DNA of 56,937 nt from Alphaproteobacteria bacterium (GCA_030433005.1 JAUILQ010000034.1:1-56937), one strand, 5' to 3'; positions 35,542-45,198 are shown, counted from the stretch's first letter. Translations and numbers: made by a program. The notes: generated by a model not told the origin, from the letters alone.

Positions 35542-35982
35542 TCAGCTCATGCCGAGCGACTTAACCAGGTCGATCAGCCGTCGGCGCACCGCCGCATCGC
35601 CGATGCGGTGGTAGGCGCGCACCAGGATCAGCGTGTCCCGCTCGGCCATCAGCGACGGCAGAGCGCTCGCCTCCTCGCGCGGGCTCGCGGCGGGGTGCTT
35701 CGGGGCGTCGCCGTTCGGCATGCCCTCGAAGAAGTAGTCGACCGACACGTCGAGCGCCCTGGCCAGCTCGAACAGTCGGCTTGCGACGATGCGGTTGGTG
35801 CCTCGCTCGTACTTCTGGACCTGCTGGAACGTGATGCCGATGGTGCGGGCGAGGCGCTCCTGGGTCATGCCGACCCCGACCCGCCGTTGCTTCAGCTTGC
35901 TGCCGACATGGATGTCGACCGGATGCGGCCCGGCGTCGTCCGACGCCGGGGCGCTGGCCTGCGCGCCTGTCTGTCTCGACAC
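35542..35982 (-). CDS. XRE-family helix-turn-helix regulator
   Basis: DNA-binding regulator of the small alphaproteobacterial XRE group. The HTH is VGSKLKQRRVGVGMTQERLARTIGITFQQVQKYERGTNRI, which I read as two helices around MTQERLARTIG and FQQVQKYERG, then LFELARALDVSVDYFFEG. The C-terminal third (LILVRAYHRIGDAAVRRRLIDLVKSL) is also family-typical. The start is set at the GTG at 35982 (GGGGGG just upstream; 146 residues, N-terminus like homologues). The ATG at 36096 is in frame but lies between a -35 and -10, so it is unlikely. Confidence 0.85.
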   Translation of the reverse strand: MSRQTGAQASAPASDDAGPHPVDIHVGSKLKQRRVGVGMTQERLARTIGITFQQVQKYERGTNRIVASRLFELARALDVSVDYFFEGMPNGDAPKHPAASPREEASALPSLMAERDTLILVRAYHRIGDAAVRRRLIDLVKSLGMS

Positions 35983-36085
35983 ATCGCCCCCCACTGCGAC
36001 CGCCCGAGCCCCCTCGGGATCCCCAAGGCCACCCGGCCACCGGCCCTTGTCCGGACCCGGCTCCCCACGCCGACTGGTTGAATTA

Positions 36086-36114
36086 AGCCTAGGCATCTAT
36101 TTGTTTCTGGTAAA
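36086..36114 (-). promoter_or_regulatory. Candidate promoter of the XRE regulator
   Basis: On the minus strand TTTACC (36114-36109) and TAGGCT (36091-36086) are 17 bases apart, in a rare AT-rich patch. The predicted start near 36079 would give a ~97-base leader before the GTG at 35982. Promoter placement argues against the in-frame ATG at 36096 as the start. Confidence 0.45.
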
Positions 36115-36334
36115 GCGTCTCGTGCGCCCGAGCCCGGCTCCGGGTGTGCCCCAGAGCGCCGGCCGGCCGAATCCGGCGGCGAGACGCTTCCGGCCTGCGG
36201 ACCCGACGGGCTTGTTTTCCGCGTCGCCATCTGCTCTAGCCTGCGGCGCGGACCGCCCAGCGGTGCCCGCCCCGCGCCGGGCGGACGGGGCGGATGGGCA
36301 AGGGCCCGAGGCGAACGGATTGACGGAGACGCGG

Positions 36335-36754
36335 ATGCCATCGACGGCACGGCGCTGGCTGGCGATCGCCGCGCTCAGCGGCTTGCTGGCGGTCGCCTTC
36401 GGCGCGGCGGCCAGCCATCTGCTGGGCGGCCTGCCCGCCGAGCGCGCGGGCTGGATCGACACCGGCCTGCGCTACCACATGCTGCACAGCGCCGCGCTGC
36501 TCGGCCTCGCCGCCCTGGCCGCCGCCGTCCCGGATCGGCGCCGGGGCCTGCTGGAAGCCGCCGGCGGCGCCTTCCTGCTCGGCCTGCTGGTCTTCTCGGG
36601 CCTGCTCTACGCCATGGGCCTGGGGGCGCCGCGCTGGCTCGGGGCTGTGGTTCCGCTCGGCGGGCTCGCCTACATGGTCGGCTGGCTGCTGCTGCTCGCC
36701 TGCGCCGTCCTGGGCGGCGGCGGCCCCAACGAGAACGCGAGGAAAGGCCGATGA
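36335..36754 (+). CDS. DUF423 family membrane protein
   Basis: A 139-residue inner-membrane protein with four hydrophobic helices. The first (WLAIAALSGLLAVAFGAAASHLL) with the following WIDTGLRYHMLHSAALLGLA is the DUF423 (YwdK-like) signature. Function unknown. The start is the ATG at 36335 with ACGGAG upstream. The stop overlaps tusA by 4 bases (ATGA), so the two genes are coupled. Confidence 0.88.
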   Translation: MPSTARRWLAIAALSGLLAVAFGAAASHLLGGLPAERAGWIDTGLRYHMLHSAALLGLAALAAAVPDRRRGLLEAAGGAFLLGLLVFSGLLYAMGLGAPRWLGAVVPLGGLAYMVGWLLLLACAVLGGGGPNENARKGR

Positions 36755-36978
36755 GCGAACACCTTCTCGATGCCCGGGGCCTGAAGTGCCCGCTGCCGGT
36801 GCTCAAGGCGCGCAAGGCGATGAAGCCGCTGGCGGCCGGCGATACGCTGCGCGTCGAGGCCACCGATCCGAGCGCGGTCCAGGACTTCGCCAACTTCTGC
36901 GAGACGACCGGCCACGAGCTGCTCGAGAGCGGCCAGGATGGCGAGGTCTACCGCTTCCTGATCCGCAAGGGCGCCTGA
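36751..36978 (+). CDS. tusA: TusA-family sulfurtransferase
   Basis: A 75-residue sulfur carrier. The CPxP motif is present (LKCPLPVLKARK, Cys13 as the persulfide site) within the two-layer fold ending EVYRFLIRKG. TusA relays sulfur for tRNA 2-thiouridine, molybdenum cofactor or sulfur-oxidation routes. Translationally coupled to the DUF423 gene and convergent with the dCTP deaminase gene 16 bases away. Confidence 0.92.
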   Translation: MSEHLLDARGLKCPLPVLKARKAMKPLAAGDTLRVEATDPSAVQDFANFCETTGHELLESGQDGEVYRFLIRKGA

Positions 36979-36994
36979 AGCGACCGTTCGGCGC

Positions 36995-38176
36995 TCACCC
37001 GGCCCAGGGCCGGAAGTGCTTCGACAGGGTCAGCGACTGGGCGTGGTAGTGCGACCCGATGCCGGCGCCGTAGAGGCGGTCGGGGGTCGCCGCCAGGCGG
37101 TGGTACTCCAGCCGGCCGACCGGCTGGCCGTCCTGCAGCAGGAAGGGCACCTCGTGCGAGCGCACCTCGAGCACCGCGCGCGTGCCGACCTCCTTGTCCG
37201 GATCCCAGCCGAAGCCGGGGTCGAAGAAGCCGGCGTAGTGCACCCGGAACTCGCCGATCTGGGTGTCGTAGGGCACCATCTCGGCGGCGTAGTCGGGCGG
37301 GATCCGCACGGTCTCGCGCGAGGCCAGGATATAGAACTCGTTGGGATCGAGGATCAGCTCGCCGCGCGGGTTGGCGGCGATCGGGTCCCAGAACTCGGCC
37401 GGATCGTAGTGGCCGACCCGGCTCAGGTCGACGACCCCGGCGTGGCGCTTGGCCTTGAAGCCGGCGAGGCGGCCGACCGGCCCGGCGGCGCCGAGACCGC
37501 CGAGGTCGACGGTGAAGACCAGGCCCTTGCGGATCTGCGCCGGCTCCGCGCCGCCGGGCCGGTCGGCCGCCTCGCCGACCAGGCCGACCTCGCGGTGCAG
37601 GCGCTGCAGCGCCGAATCGGCGACCGTCGGGCGGCCGCGCCGGAAGCGCAGCTGGTTGAGTCGCACGCCGCTGCGCGCCAGCACCGAGAAGGCGTTGGGC
37701 GCGATCTCGGCGTAGAGCGGCCCCTCGTAGCCGGCCGGCACCACGTCGAACTGCTCGGCGCCGTCGGCGATCAGCCGCGTGAAGAGGTTCAGTCGGCCGG
37801 TCGAGGACTTGGGATTCGCCAGCCCCGAGACCTGGGGGCTCAGCGACAGGCTCTCCTGCAGCGGCACGATGTAGACGCAGCCGACCTCCAGCACGGCGCC
37901 GCCGGTCAGGTCCATCTCGTGCATCGAGAACTCGGCGATGCGCTCGGCGACCGGGCGGCCGCGACCGGGCAGGAAGCTGGCGCGCACGCGGTAGGCACGC
38001 GGGCCCAGCCGCAGGTCCAGGCTGGCCGGCTGCGCCTGGTCGTGCAGCTCCGCCGGTTCGCCCGACCCGGAGCGGATCTCGCCGGCCGCGATCAGCTCGG
38101 CGATCGCCTGGCGCGGCAGGATGCCGCCGGCCCGGCCGGCCGCCGGCTGCCGCTCGATCTCGGCTTCGGATCCCAT
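36995..38176 (-). CDS. dcd: dCTP deaminase, long alphaproteobacterial form
   Basis: Deaminates dCTP to dUTP for dTMP synthesis. At 393 residues it is about twice the E. coli Dcd (193) and contains two dUTPase/Dcd-like beta units: the first around QPASLDLRLGPRAYRV...SSTGRLNLFTRLI...YEGPLYAEIAPNAFSVL, the second around NEFYILASRETVRIPPDYAAEMVPYD...HYAGFFDPGFG...GTRAVLEVRSHEVPF. This fused form is known from Alphaproteobacteria. The ATG at 38176 starts the conserved part. Convergent with tusA, divergent from the HDAC-like gene. Confidence 0.85.
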   Translation of the reverse strand: MGSEAEIERQPAAGRAGGILPRQAIAELIAAGEIRSGSGEPAELHDQAQPASLDLRLGPRAYRVRASFLPGRGRPVAERIAEFSMHEMDLTGGAVLEVGCVYIVPLQESLSLSPQVSGLANPKSSTGRLNLFTRLIADGAEQFDVVPAGYEGPLYAEIAPNAFSVLARSGVRLNQLRFRRGRPTVADSALQRLHREVGLVGEAADRPGGAEPAQIRKGLVFTVDLGGLGAAGPVGRLAGFKAKRHAGVVDLSRVGHYDPAEFWDPIAANPRGELILDPNEFYILASRETVRIPPDYAAEMVPYDTQIGEFRVHYAGFFDPGFGWDPDKEVGTRAVLEVRSHEVPFLLQDGQPVGRLEYHRLAATPDRLYGAGIGSHYHAQSLTLSKHFRPWAG

Positions 38177-38422
38177 GGCTGTCGTCGCCCCTTTCCGTGA
38201 CTCCCGTCTTGGGAGGCCCCGGGGTTGGTAGCAAGCCGACAGCGGGCGGCAAAGGCCTTTCACGGAGCCTCGCCCGGGTGCGGCTCGGCACGGGCGTCCG
38301 GGTGCGGGGGCTTGGCGCGGGGCGGGCGGCTGGTCTAGGAAGGTGGGCGGTGCCGAGCGACGGCGCCCCGCCCGGCGGCCGGCCGCCGGGCCGTCCTGCC
38401 GAGCGGAGCCGAGGCCGCCAGC

Positions 38423-39355
38423 GTGAGCACGCTTCTCCTGACCCATCCGGCCTGCGTCGAGCACGACCCGGGCAGCCACCATCCGGAATCCCCGGCGCGG
38501 CTGCGTGCCGTCGCCGACGCCCTGGCCGACCCCGCCTTCGACGCCCTGCTGCGCCGCGAGGCGCCGCGCGCGACGCGCGAGCAGCTCGAGCGTGTCCACC
38601 CGGCCGGGTATGTCGACTTCGTGCTCTCCAGCATCCCGGCCGAGGGCCATGCCGCGATCGACGCCGACACCAGCGTCTCCTCGGGCTCCGGCGAGGCCGC
38701 GCTGCGTGCCGCCGGCGCGCTCTGCGCGGCGGTCGACGCCGTGGTCGCGGGCGAGGCGGTCAACGCCTTCTGCGCCGTGCGCCCGCCGGGCCACCACGCC
38801 GAGCCGGACCGGCCGATGGGCTTCTGCCTGTTCTCCAACGCCGCCATCGGCGCCTCCCACGCGCGCGCGGTCCATCGCCTGGCCCGGGTCGCGGTCGTCG
38901 ACTTCGACGTCCACCACGGCAACGGCACCCAGGCCGCCTTCTGGGACGAGCAGGACCTGCTGTTCGCCTCGACTCACCAGTCGCCGCTCTATCCCGGCAC
39001 CGGCAGCGCCGGCGAGCGCGGCGCGCACAACAACGTGCTCAACGTGCCGCTGGCCCCAGGCAGCGGCTCCGAGGCCTTCCGTCAGGCGATGGGCGAGCGG
39101 GTGCTGCCGCGCCTCGCCGCCTTCGAGCCGCAGCTGATCCTGATCTCGGCCGGCTTCGACGCGCACCGCGACGACCCGCTGGCCGGGCTGAACTTCGACG
39201 AATCCGACTTCGCCTGGGCGACCGAGGAGATCTGCCGGATCGCCGACCATGCCTGCCGGGGACGGGTGGTCTCGACTCTGGAGGGCGGCTATGACCTGAC
39301 CGCGCTCGCGCGCAGCGCCGCGGCCCACGTCTCGGCGCTGATGGCGGCGGCCTGA
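38423..39355 (+). CDS. Histone deacetylase-like amidohydrolase (HDAH/AcuC superfamily)
   Basis: Zinc-dependent deacetylase of 310 residues, probably acting on acetylated proteins or polyamines. The active site is complete: tandem His124-His125 ([16 protein letters not shown]), zinc ligands Asp162 and His164 ([12 protein letters not shown]) and Asp246 ([12 protein letters not shown]), and the late EGGYD. The start is GTG at 38423. It leads the series HDAC-xseB-ispA-dxs, an order frequent in Alphaproteobacteria. Confidence 0.92.
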   Translation: MSTLLLTHPACVEHDPGSHHPESPARLRAVADALADPAFDALLRREAPRATREQLERVHPAGYVDFVLSSIPAEGHAAIDADTSVSSGSGEAALRAAGALCAAVDAVVAGEAVNAFCAVRPPGHHAEPDRPMGFCLFSNAAIGASHARAVHRLARVAVVDFDVHHGNGTQAAFWDEQDLLFASTHQSPLYPGTGSAGERGAHNNVLNVPLAPGSGSEAFRQAMGERVLPRLAAFEPQLILISAGFDAHRDDPLAGLNFDESDFAWATEEICRIADHACRGRVVSTLEGGYDLTALARSAAAHVSALMAAA

Positions 39356-39390
39356 CGGGTGCCACAGGAGAGGAAAGGAAGGCGGGCGGC

Positions 39391-39645
39391 ATGAGTGACA
39401 CGCAAGCGACGGCCCGGGAGGTCTCGGAGCTCTCGTTCGAAGAGGCGCTCGAGGAGCTCAAGCAGATCGTCGGGCGGCTGGAGCGCGGCGAGGGCCGGCT
39501 CGACGACGCCATCGAGGCCTACGAGCGCGGTGCCCGCCTGAAGGCGCACTGCGAGGCCAAGCTCAAGGAAGCCCAGGCCAAGATCGAGCGTATCGGCCTC
39601 GGCCCCGACGGCGCGCCGCGCGCCGAGCCCTTCGACAAGGAGTAG
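39391..39645 (+). CDS. xseB: Exodeoxyribonuclease VII small subunit
   Basis: Small subunit of the ssDNA-specific exonuclease VII. The 84-residue coiled protein has LSFEEALEELKQIVGRLERGEGRLDDAIEAYERGARL, the family core (helix-turn-helix coiled coil). It lies 35 bases after the HDAC-like gene and upstream of ispA. xseA is not in the window. Confidence 0.95.
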   Translation: MSDTQATAREVSELSFEEALEELKQIVGRLERGEGRLDDAIEAYERGARLKAHCEAKLKEAQAKIERIGLGPDGAPRAEPFDKE

Positions 39646-39653
39646 GCCGGCCT

Positions 39654-39680
39654 CCGCCGGGCCGGAAACCGGCCGGGCGG
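39654..39680. other. GC-rich hairpin after xseB
   Basis: Bases 39654-39665 and 39669-39680 are reverse complements with one mismatch in twelve, around a loop AAA. No T-run follows. It sits in the 112-base gap between xseB and ispA, just before a tandem duplication. Confidence 0.5.
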
Positions 39681-39698
39681 AAGGGCGGAGCACACCGT

Positions 39699-39746
39699 CT
39701 TCCCGACGGGACTAGCATCAGGCTTCCCGACGGGACTAGCATCAGG
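39699..39746. repeat. Perfect 24-bp tandem duplication upstream of ispA
   Basis: Bases 39699-39722 and 39723-39746 are identical and adjacent. Each unit holds CCCGACGGG (a short palindrome) and ACTAGCATCAGG. The AGG of the second unit forms the ispA ribosome binding site (AGGAGAG, 39744-39750), 8 bases from the ATG. TAGCAT in each unit resembles a -10, so the duplication could create two promoters or simply lengthen the leader. Confidence 0.9.
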
Positions 39747-39757
39747 AGAGTCGAGTC

Positions 39758-40666
39758 ATGACCGCTGCCGCGTTGCAGGACGCCCCCTTCGAGACGCAGC
39801 TGGGCGAGGTCGCGGCGGCCGTCGAAGCGCAGCTCGGCGCGCTGATGCCCGATGCCGGGGGCCCGGTCGGGCGGCTGCGCGCGGCCATGCGCCACGGCTC
39901 GCTGAACGGCGGCAAGCGGCTGCGCCCCTTCCTGGTCGTCCGCTCGGCCGACCTTTTCGGCGTGCCGCGCGAGCGATCGCTGCGCGCCGCGGCCGCGCTG
40001 GAGATGGTGCACTGCTATTCGCTGGTCCACGACGACCTGCCGGCGATGGACGATTCCGACCTGCGCCGCGGCCGGCCGACGGTGCACAGGGCCTTCGACG
40101 ATGCGACGGCGATCCTCGCCGGCGACGCGCTGCTCACCGAGGCCTTCGGCGTGCTTGCCGATCCCGCGACCCACCCCGACGCCGCGGTACGCTGCCGCCT
40201 GGTCGCCCGCCTCGCCCAGGCCGCCGGCTCCGAGGGCATGGTCGGCGGGCAGGCCATCGACCTGTCCGACGAGCGCCACGGCCTCGACCTGCCGGGCATC
40301 GAGCGGCTGCAGGCGCTCAAGACCGGCGCGCTGATCGCCTTCGCCTGCGAGGCCGGCGCCCTGCTCGGCGAGGCCGGCGAGGCGCAGCGCGAGGCCCTGG
40401 TCGACTACGCCCGGCTGCTCGGCCTCGCCTTCCAGATCGTCGACGACCTGCTCGACGTCGAGGGCACGACCGAGGAACTGGGCAAGCCGGCCCAGCAGGA
40501 CTCCGATCTTGGCAAAGCCACCTTCGTGGTCCATCTGGGCGTGGAGGGCGCAAGGGAACGCGCCGCGGAGCTCGCCGACAAGGCTCGGGTTCGCCTTGAT
40601 TCTTTCGGTGAGAATGCCGATGCTCTGCGCCGAACGATCGATTTCGTACTCGCGCGGCGGTCGTAA
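39758..40666 (+). CDS. ispA: Farnesyl diphosphate synthase (geranyltranstransferase)
   Basis: Condenses IPP with DMAPP/GPP to farnesyl diphosphate. The 302-residue prenyltransferase has [10 protein letters not shown], the first Asp-rich motif [15 protein letters not shown] (Asp92-Asp98) with the two-residue spacing of bacterial FPP synthase, and the second motif [12 protein letters not shown]. Immediately followed by dxs, which feeds the same isoprenoid route. The upstream leader carries a 24-bp tandem duplication. Confidence 0.95.
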   Translation: MTAAALQDAPFETQLGEVAAAVEAQLGALMPDAGGPVGRLRAAMRHGSLNGGKRLRPFLVVRSADLFGVPRERSLRAAAALEMVHCYSLVHDDLPAMDDSDLRRGRPTVHRAFDDATAILAGDALLTEAFGVLADPATHPDAAVRCRLVARLAQAAGSEGMVGGQAIDLSDERHGLDLPGIERLQALKTGALIAFACEAGALLGEAGEAQREALVDYARLLGLAFQIVDDLLDVEGTTEELGKPAQQDSDLGKATFVVHLGVEGARERAAELADKARVRLDSFGENADALRRTIDFVLARRS

Positions 40667-40752
40667 CCCGGGGCCGCCGGAGCGCCCGCGCAGGGTCTGC
40701 GTCGCGCGCGCCAGGAACGGCACGCCAGTTTAGGAAAGTGTGGACAGACAAT

Positions 40753-42684
40753 ATGGCTGATAAGGGCAGCAAGACGCCGCTTCTGGACCAGGTGTCCACC
40801 CCCGACAAACTGCGTGCCCTGTCCGAAGAACAGCTCCCCCAGGTGGCCGAGGAGCTGCGCGCGGAGCTGATCGACGCCGTCTCCGTGACCGGCGGCCACC
40901 TCGGCGCCGGGCTCGGCGTCGTCGAGCTGACCACGGCGATCCACTACGTGTTCGACACGCCCAAGGACAAGCTGATCTGGGACGTCGGGCACCAGTGCTA
41001 TCCGCACAAGATCCTGACCGGCCGGCGCGACCGCATCCGCACGCTGCGGCAGTCGAGCGGCCTGTCCGGCTTCACCAGCCGCAAGGAGAGCCCCTACGAC
41101 CCCTTCGGCGCGGCGCACTCCTCGACCTCGATCTCGGCGGGCCTCGGCTACGCCGTGGCGCGCGACCTCAAGGGCGAGGACTTCAACGTCGTCGCCGTGA
41201 TCGGCGACGGCGCGATGTCGGCCGGCATGGCCTACGAGGCGATGAACAACGCCGGTGCGCGCCATTCGCGCCTGGTCGTGATCCTCAACGACAACGACAT
41301 GTCGATCGCGCCGCCGGTCGGCGCGATGAGCGCCTACCTCTCGCAGCTGATCTCCTCGAAGCCCTACCAGTCGGTGCGCCACCTGGGGCGCGAGCTGGCC
41401 GAGCGCTTCCCGCGGCCCTTCCGCAAGGCGGCCGAGCGCGCCGAGGAGTACGCCCGCGGCCTGCTGACCGGCGGCACGCTGTTCGAGGAGCTCGGCTTCT
41501 TCTACATCGGCCCGATCGACGGCCATAACCTCGACCACCTGCTGCCCGTGCTCAAGAACGTGCGCGACGGCGAGTACGAGGGGCCGGTGCTGATCCATGC
41601 CGTGACCCAGAAGGGCAAGGGCTACGAGCCGGCCGAGAAGGCCGCCGACAAGTACCACGGCGTGGTCAAGTTCGACGTGGTCACCGGCAAGCAGGCCAAG
41701 CCGACGCCGACGGCGCCGCAGTACACCGCCGTCTTCGCCAACGCGCTGATCGACGAAGCCGAGCGCGACGACCGCGTCGTCGCCGTCACCGCCGCCATGC
41801 CCTCGGGCACCGGCCTCAACAAGTTCGGCGAGCGCTTCCCGGAGCGCACCTTCGACGTCGGCATCGCCGAGCAGCACGGCGTGACCTTCTGCGCGGGCCT
41901 GGCCTGCGAGGGCATGAAGCCCTTCGCGGCGATCTACTCGACCTTCCTGCAGCGGGCCTACGACCAGGTCGTCCACGACGTCGCGATCCAGCAGCTGCCG
42001 GTGCGCTTCGTGCTCGACCGCGCCGGCCTGGTCGGCGCCGACGGCGTGACCCACCAGGGCTCCTACGACATCGCCTACCTGGGCTGCCTGCCGGGCTTCG
42101 TGCTGATGGCCCCGGCCGACGAGGTCGAGCTGGTGCACATGGTGGCGACACAGGTCGCCATCGACGACCGGCCCTCGGCGCTGCGCTACCCGCGCGGCGA
42201 GGGCCTGGGCCTCGACCTGCCCAAGCACGGCGAGGCCCTGGAGGTCGGCAAGGGCCGGGTGCTCAAGGAAGGCAGCAAGATCGCCATCCTGTCCTACGGC
42301 ACGCGGCTCAAGGACGCGCTCAAGGCGGCCGACGAGCTGGGCGCCAAGGGCCTCTCGACGACCGTCGCGGACGCCCGCTTCGCCAAGCCGCTCGACAGCG
42401 ACCTGGTGCGACGCCTGGCGGCCGAGCACGAGGTGCTGATCACCATCGAGGAAGGTGCCATCGGCGGCTTCGCCAGCCAGGTCATGCACGAGCTGGCGCG
42501 CCAGGGCCTGCTTGACCACGGGCTGAAGTTCCGGCCGATGTACCTGCCGGACCACTTCATCGACCACGGCAAGCAGGACGAGCAGGTCGCCTGGTCGCAC
42601 CTCGGCGCGCCCGACATGGTCGCCACGGCCCTGACCGCCCTCGGCTACAACGACGCCGACGCGAGCCGCCCGGCACGGGCCTAG
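40753..42684 (+). CDS. dxs: 1-deoxy-D-xylulose-5-phosphate synthase
   Basis: First enzyme of the MEP isoprenoid pathway, making DXP from pyruvate and glyceraldehyde-3-phosphate with thiamine diphosphate. The 643-residue protein shows [18 protein letters not shown], the ThDP motif [28 protein letters not shown], and in the pyrimidine-binding domain [17 protein letters not shown] and [17 protein letters not shown]. The ATG at 40753 is chosen; a GTG at 40738 is in frame five codons earlier. It pairs with ispA upstream. Confidence 0.96.
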   Translation: MADKGSKTPLLDQVSTPDKLRALSEEQLPQVAEELRAELIDAVSVTGGHLGAGLGVVELTTAIHYVFDTPKDKLIWDVGHQCYPHKILTGRRDRIRTLRQSSGLSGFTSRKESPYDPFGAAHSSTSISAGLGYAVARDLKGEDFNVVAVIGDGAMSAGMAYEAMNNAGARHSRLVVILNDNDMSIAPPVGAMSAYLSQLISSKPYQSVRHLGRELAERFPRPFRKAAERAEEYARGLLTGGTLFEELGFFYIGPIDGHNLDHLLPVLKNVRDGEYEGPVLIHAVTQKGKGYEPAEKAADKYHGVVKFDVVTGKQAKPTPTAPQYTAVFANALIDEAERDDRVVAVTAAMPSGTGLNKFGERFPERTFDVGIAEQHGVTFCAGLACEGMKPFAAIYSTFLQRAYDQVVHDVAIQQLPVRFVLDRAGLVGADGVTHQGSYDIAYLGCLPGFVLMAPADEVELVHMVATQVAIDDRPSALRYPRGEGLGLDLPKHGEALEVGKGRVLKEGSKIAILSYGTRLKDALKAADELGAKGLSTTVADARFAKPLDSDLVRRLAAEHEVLITIEEGAIGGFASQVMHELARQGLLDHGLKFRPMYLPDHFIDHGKQDEQVAWSHLGAPDMVATALTALGYNDADASRPARA

Positions 42685-42896
42685 CGGCCCGTCGCGGGCT
42701 CGCGGCCGGCAGCGAGCCGCGCCGCGCCCGGGGCGCGCGGGAGGGGCGCCGACGGCCGCGGCTGTCAAGCCGGACTCTTTGACGGCCGCAACCTTGATTG
42801 TGTGCCTGCAGCCTTGCCAGTTCCCTCAAAACGCGCATAGTGGCCCCCGATATGGGAGCGATCGCGCCTTCGAGACCGCTGGTGGACGAGAGCGGC

Positions 42897-44300
42897 ATGG
42901 ACGCCCCCCGCAGTCTCCGGCTGTGGGCTGTCGAGGCGCGCGCCCTGCTGCGGCTGGCCCTGCCGATCGTCGGCAGCCAGCTCGGCCTGATCGCCATGCA
43001 GACCACCGACGTCATCATGCTGGCCCGGCTGGGGCCGGCCTACATGGCGGCCGGCTCGCTCGGCTTCGCGATCTACTTCAACGTCTGGCTGTTCTGCCTC
43101 GGCATCCTGATCGCCAGCGCGTCGCTGGTCGCCCAGGCCTACGGCGCGCGCGACTACCGGGGCGTGCGGCGCAGCGTCCGCCAGGCCTTCTGGGTGGCGC
43201 TGACGCTGGCCGGCCCGGCGATGCTGGTGATCTGGCACGGCGACCTGCTGCTCGGCTGGGTCGGGCAGGGCAGCGAGGCGGCGGCGCTGGCGCGCACCTA
43301 CCTGCAGGCCGTGGTCTGGGGCATCCCCTTCTCCTTCGGCTTCCTGGTCCTGCGCTACTTCGTCTCGGCGCTGTCGCGGCCGGGGATCGTGCTGGTCGCC
43401 CTGACCGGCGGGGCCGTGCTCAACATCGGGCTCGACTACCTGCTGATCTTCGGCCATTTCGGCTTCCCGGCGCTCGGCGTCGCCGGCGCGGCCTGGGCCA
43501 CCGCGGCGATCCAGGTCGGGCTGTTCCTGGTGCTGCTGGTCCACGTGCTGCGCGACCGGCAGTTCCGGCGCTACCACATCTTCGTGCGCTTCTGGCGGCC
43601 GGACTGGGCGCGCTACCGCCAGGTCTGGCGCGTCGGCCTGCCGGTCGGCCTGACGGTCGTCGCCGAGAGCGGGCTGTTCCTCGCCGCGCAGATGCTGATG
43701 CTCAGCCTCGGCACGCTGCAGGTCGCCGCCCATGCCGTCGCCCTGCAGATCATCGCCGTCGCCTTCATGATCCCGCTGGGCGTCGGCCAGGCCGGCCAGG
43801 TCCGGGTCGGCCAGCACTACGGGGCCGGCGACGCCGAGGGCGTGCGCCGCGCCGGCTGGGTCGCCATGGCGCTCGGCTGCGGCTTCATGGCGATGACCGC
43901 CAGCGTCATGTGGCTGGCGCCCGAGAGCGTGGTCGGGCTGATCCTCAGCGGCGAGTCGGCCGACGGCCAGGTCGCCGCGCTGGCGGTCAGCTTCCTGCTG
44001 GTCGCGGCCCTGTTCCAGCTGGCCGACGGCGGGCAGGCGGTGATGTCCTGCGCCCTGCGCGGGCTCAGCGACACCGCCTGGCCGATGGCCATCGCGATCA
44101 CCGGCTACTGGGGCGTCGGCTTCGTCGCCGCCTGGCTGCTCGCCTTCGAGGCCGGCCTCGGCGGCGTCGGCGTCTGGTACGGCCTGGCGATCGGCCTCGC
44201 CGTGGTCGCGGTCGCGCTGACCAGCCGCTTCGCGCTGCGCCGCCGCCTCGGCCTGCTGCGCCGGCCGCTCGTGCCCTCGCAGCCGCGCCGGCGCGGCTAG
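42897..44300 (+). CDS. MATE-family efflux transporter
   Basis: Inner-membrane multidrug/toxin antiporter of the NorM type with 12 hydrophobic helices in 467 residues. Family segments: LLRLALPIVGSQLGLIAMQTTDVIMLARLGP, the repeat start WRVGLPVGLTVVAESGLF in the second half, and LADGGQAVMSCALRGLSDTAWPM. The ATG at 42897 is preferred to one at 42852, which would follow a possible -10 (CATAGT, 42836-42841) by only ten bases. It is inserted between dxs and tlyA, which are often adjacent in this group. Substrate unknown. Confidence 0.9.
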   Translation: MDAPRSLRLWAVEARALLRLALPIVGSQLGLIAMQTTDVIMLARLGPAYMAAGSLGFAIYFNVWLFCLGILIASASLVAQAYGARDYRGVRRSVRQAFWVALTLAGPAMLVIWHGDLLLGWVGQGSEAAALARTYLQAVVWGIPFSFGFLVLRYFVSALSRPGIVLVALTGGAVLNIGLDYLLIFGHFGFPALGVAGAAWATAAIQVGLFLVLLVHVLRDRQFRRYHIFVRFWRPDWARYRQVWRVGLPVGLTVVAESGLFLAAQMLMLSLGTLQVAAHAVALQIIAVAFMIPLGVGQAGQVRVGQHYGAGDAEGVRRAGWVAMALGCGFMAMTASVMWLAPESVVGLILSGESADGQVAALAVSFLLVAALFQLADGGQAVMSCALRGLSDTAWPMAIAITGYWGVGFVAAWLLAFEAGLGGVGVWYGLAIGLAVVAVALTSRFALRRRLGLLRRPLVPSQPRRRG

Positions 44301-44353
44301 CGACCGCCCGCGCCGGAGGCCACCTTACCGCCGATCCGGTCTAGACTGCGGCC

Positions 44354-45118
44354 GTGACCGACCCGGACGACCTCCCGGACCAGCCCCGGCAACGCGCCGA
44401 TCGCCTGCTCGTCGAGCGCGGGCTGGTCGAGAGCCGCGCGCGCGCCCAGGCGCTGATCTCGGCGGGGCTGGTCGAGCGCCGCGGCGTGCCGCTGACGAAG
44501 GCCAGCCAGCTGCTGCCCCTCGACGCCGAGCTGACCGTGCGCGCCCGCGACCACCCCTGGGTCTCGCGCGGCGGCGTCAAGCTGGCTTACGGCCTGATGC
44601 ATTTCGCGATCGACCCGGCCGGCCTGGTCTGCCTCGACCTCGGCGCCTCGACCGGCGGCTTCACCGAGGTGCTGCTGCATCGCGGCGCGGCGCGCGTCTA
44701 CGCCGTCGACGTCGGGCACGGCCAGCTGCATCCGCGGCTGCGGGCGGACCCTCGGGTGATCTCGCTGGAGGGCGTCAACGCACGGGCGCTCGGCCCCGGG
44801 CAGGTGCCCGAGGCAACGGATCTGCTGGTCTGCGACGCCAGCTTCATCTCGCTGACCGCGCTGCTGCCCGCCCCGCTCGCCCTGGTGCGGCCCGGCGGCC
44901 GACTTCTCGCGCTGGTCAAGCCGCAGTTCGAGCTCGGCCCCGGCGCCGTCGACCGGCGCGGCGTGGTGCGCGCTCCCGAGGCCCGGCGCCGGGCCTGCGA
45001 GCGGGTCGCCGACTTCCTCGGCGCGCAGCCCGGCTGGCGTGTCGTCGGCGCGACCGACAGCCCGATCGCAGGGCCCCACGGCAACCTCGAGTACCTGCTG
45101 GCGGCGCAGCGCGACTGA
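44354..45118 (+). CDS. tlyA: TlyA-family RNA methyltransferase
   Basis: SAM-dependent 2'-O-methyltransferase of rRNA. The N-terminal S4 RNA-binding domain (RADRLLVERGLVESRARAQALISAGLV) is followed by the FtsJ-like fold: VCLDLGASTGGFTEVLLHRGAARVYAVDVGHGQL, LLVCDASFISLTALLP and VKPQFELG. 254 residues. The start is GTG at 44354; a -10-like TAGACT (44342-44347) ends six bases before it and there is no Shine-Dalgarno, so the mRNA may be leaderless. Confidence 0.92.
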   Translation: MTDPDDLPDQPRQRADRLLVERGLVESRARAQALISAGLVERRGVPLTKASQLLPLDAELTVRARDHPWVSRGGVKLAYGLMHFAIDPAGLVCLDLGASTGGFTEVLLHRGAARVYAVDVGHGQLHPRLRADPRVISLEGVNARALGPGQVPEATDLLVCDASFISLTALLPAPLALVRPGGRLLALVKPQFELGPGAVDRRGVVRAPEARRRACERVADFLGAQPGWRVVGATDSPIAGPHGNLEYLLAAQRD

Positions 45119-45170
45119 CCCGCTGCACGCCTCCGGGGAAACCGCGGCGCGGTCATTGCCCGTCCCGGCT

Positions 45171-45198
45171 TTGACGCTGCCGCCCGAGGCTGTAGGCT
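45171..45198 (+). promoter_or_regulatory. Candidate promoter of KaiC/HWE cassette 2
   Basis: TTGACG (45171-45176) and TAGGCT (45193-45198) are 16 bases apart, a good sigma-70 style match. Transcription would start near 45205, giving a ~90-base leader before the ATG at 45296. The remaining intergenic bases 45119-45295 show no other clear element. Confidence 0.45.

Noticed and set aside
36035..36096. ATG at 36096 as the start of the XRE regulator
   Set aside because: It lies between a good -35 and -10 of its own gene, and the extra 38 residues are Gly/Pro/Arg-rich and unlike homologues. The GTG at 35982 has a G-rich ribosome site.
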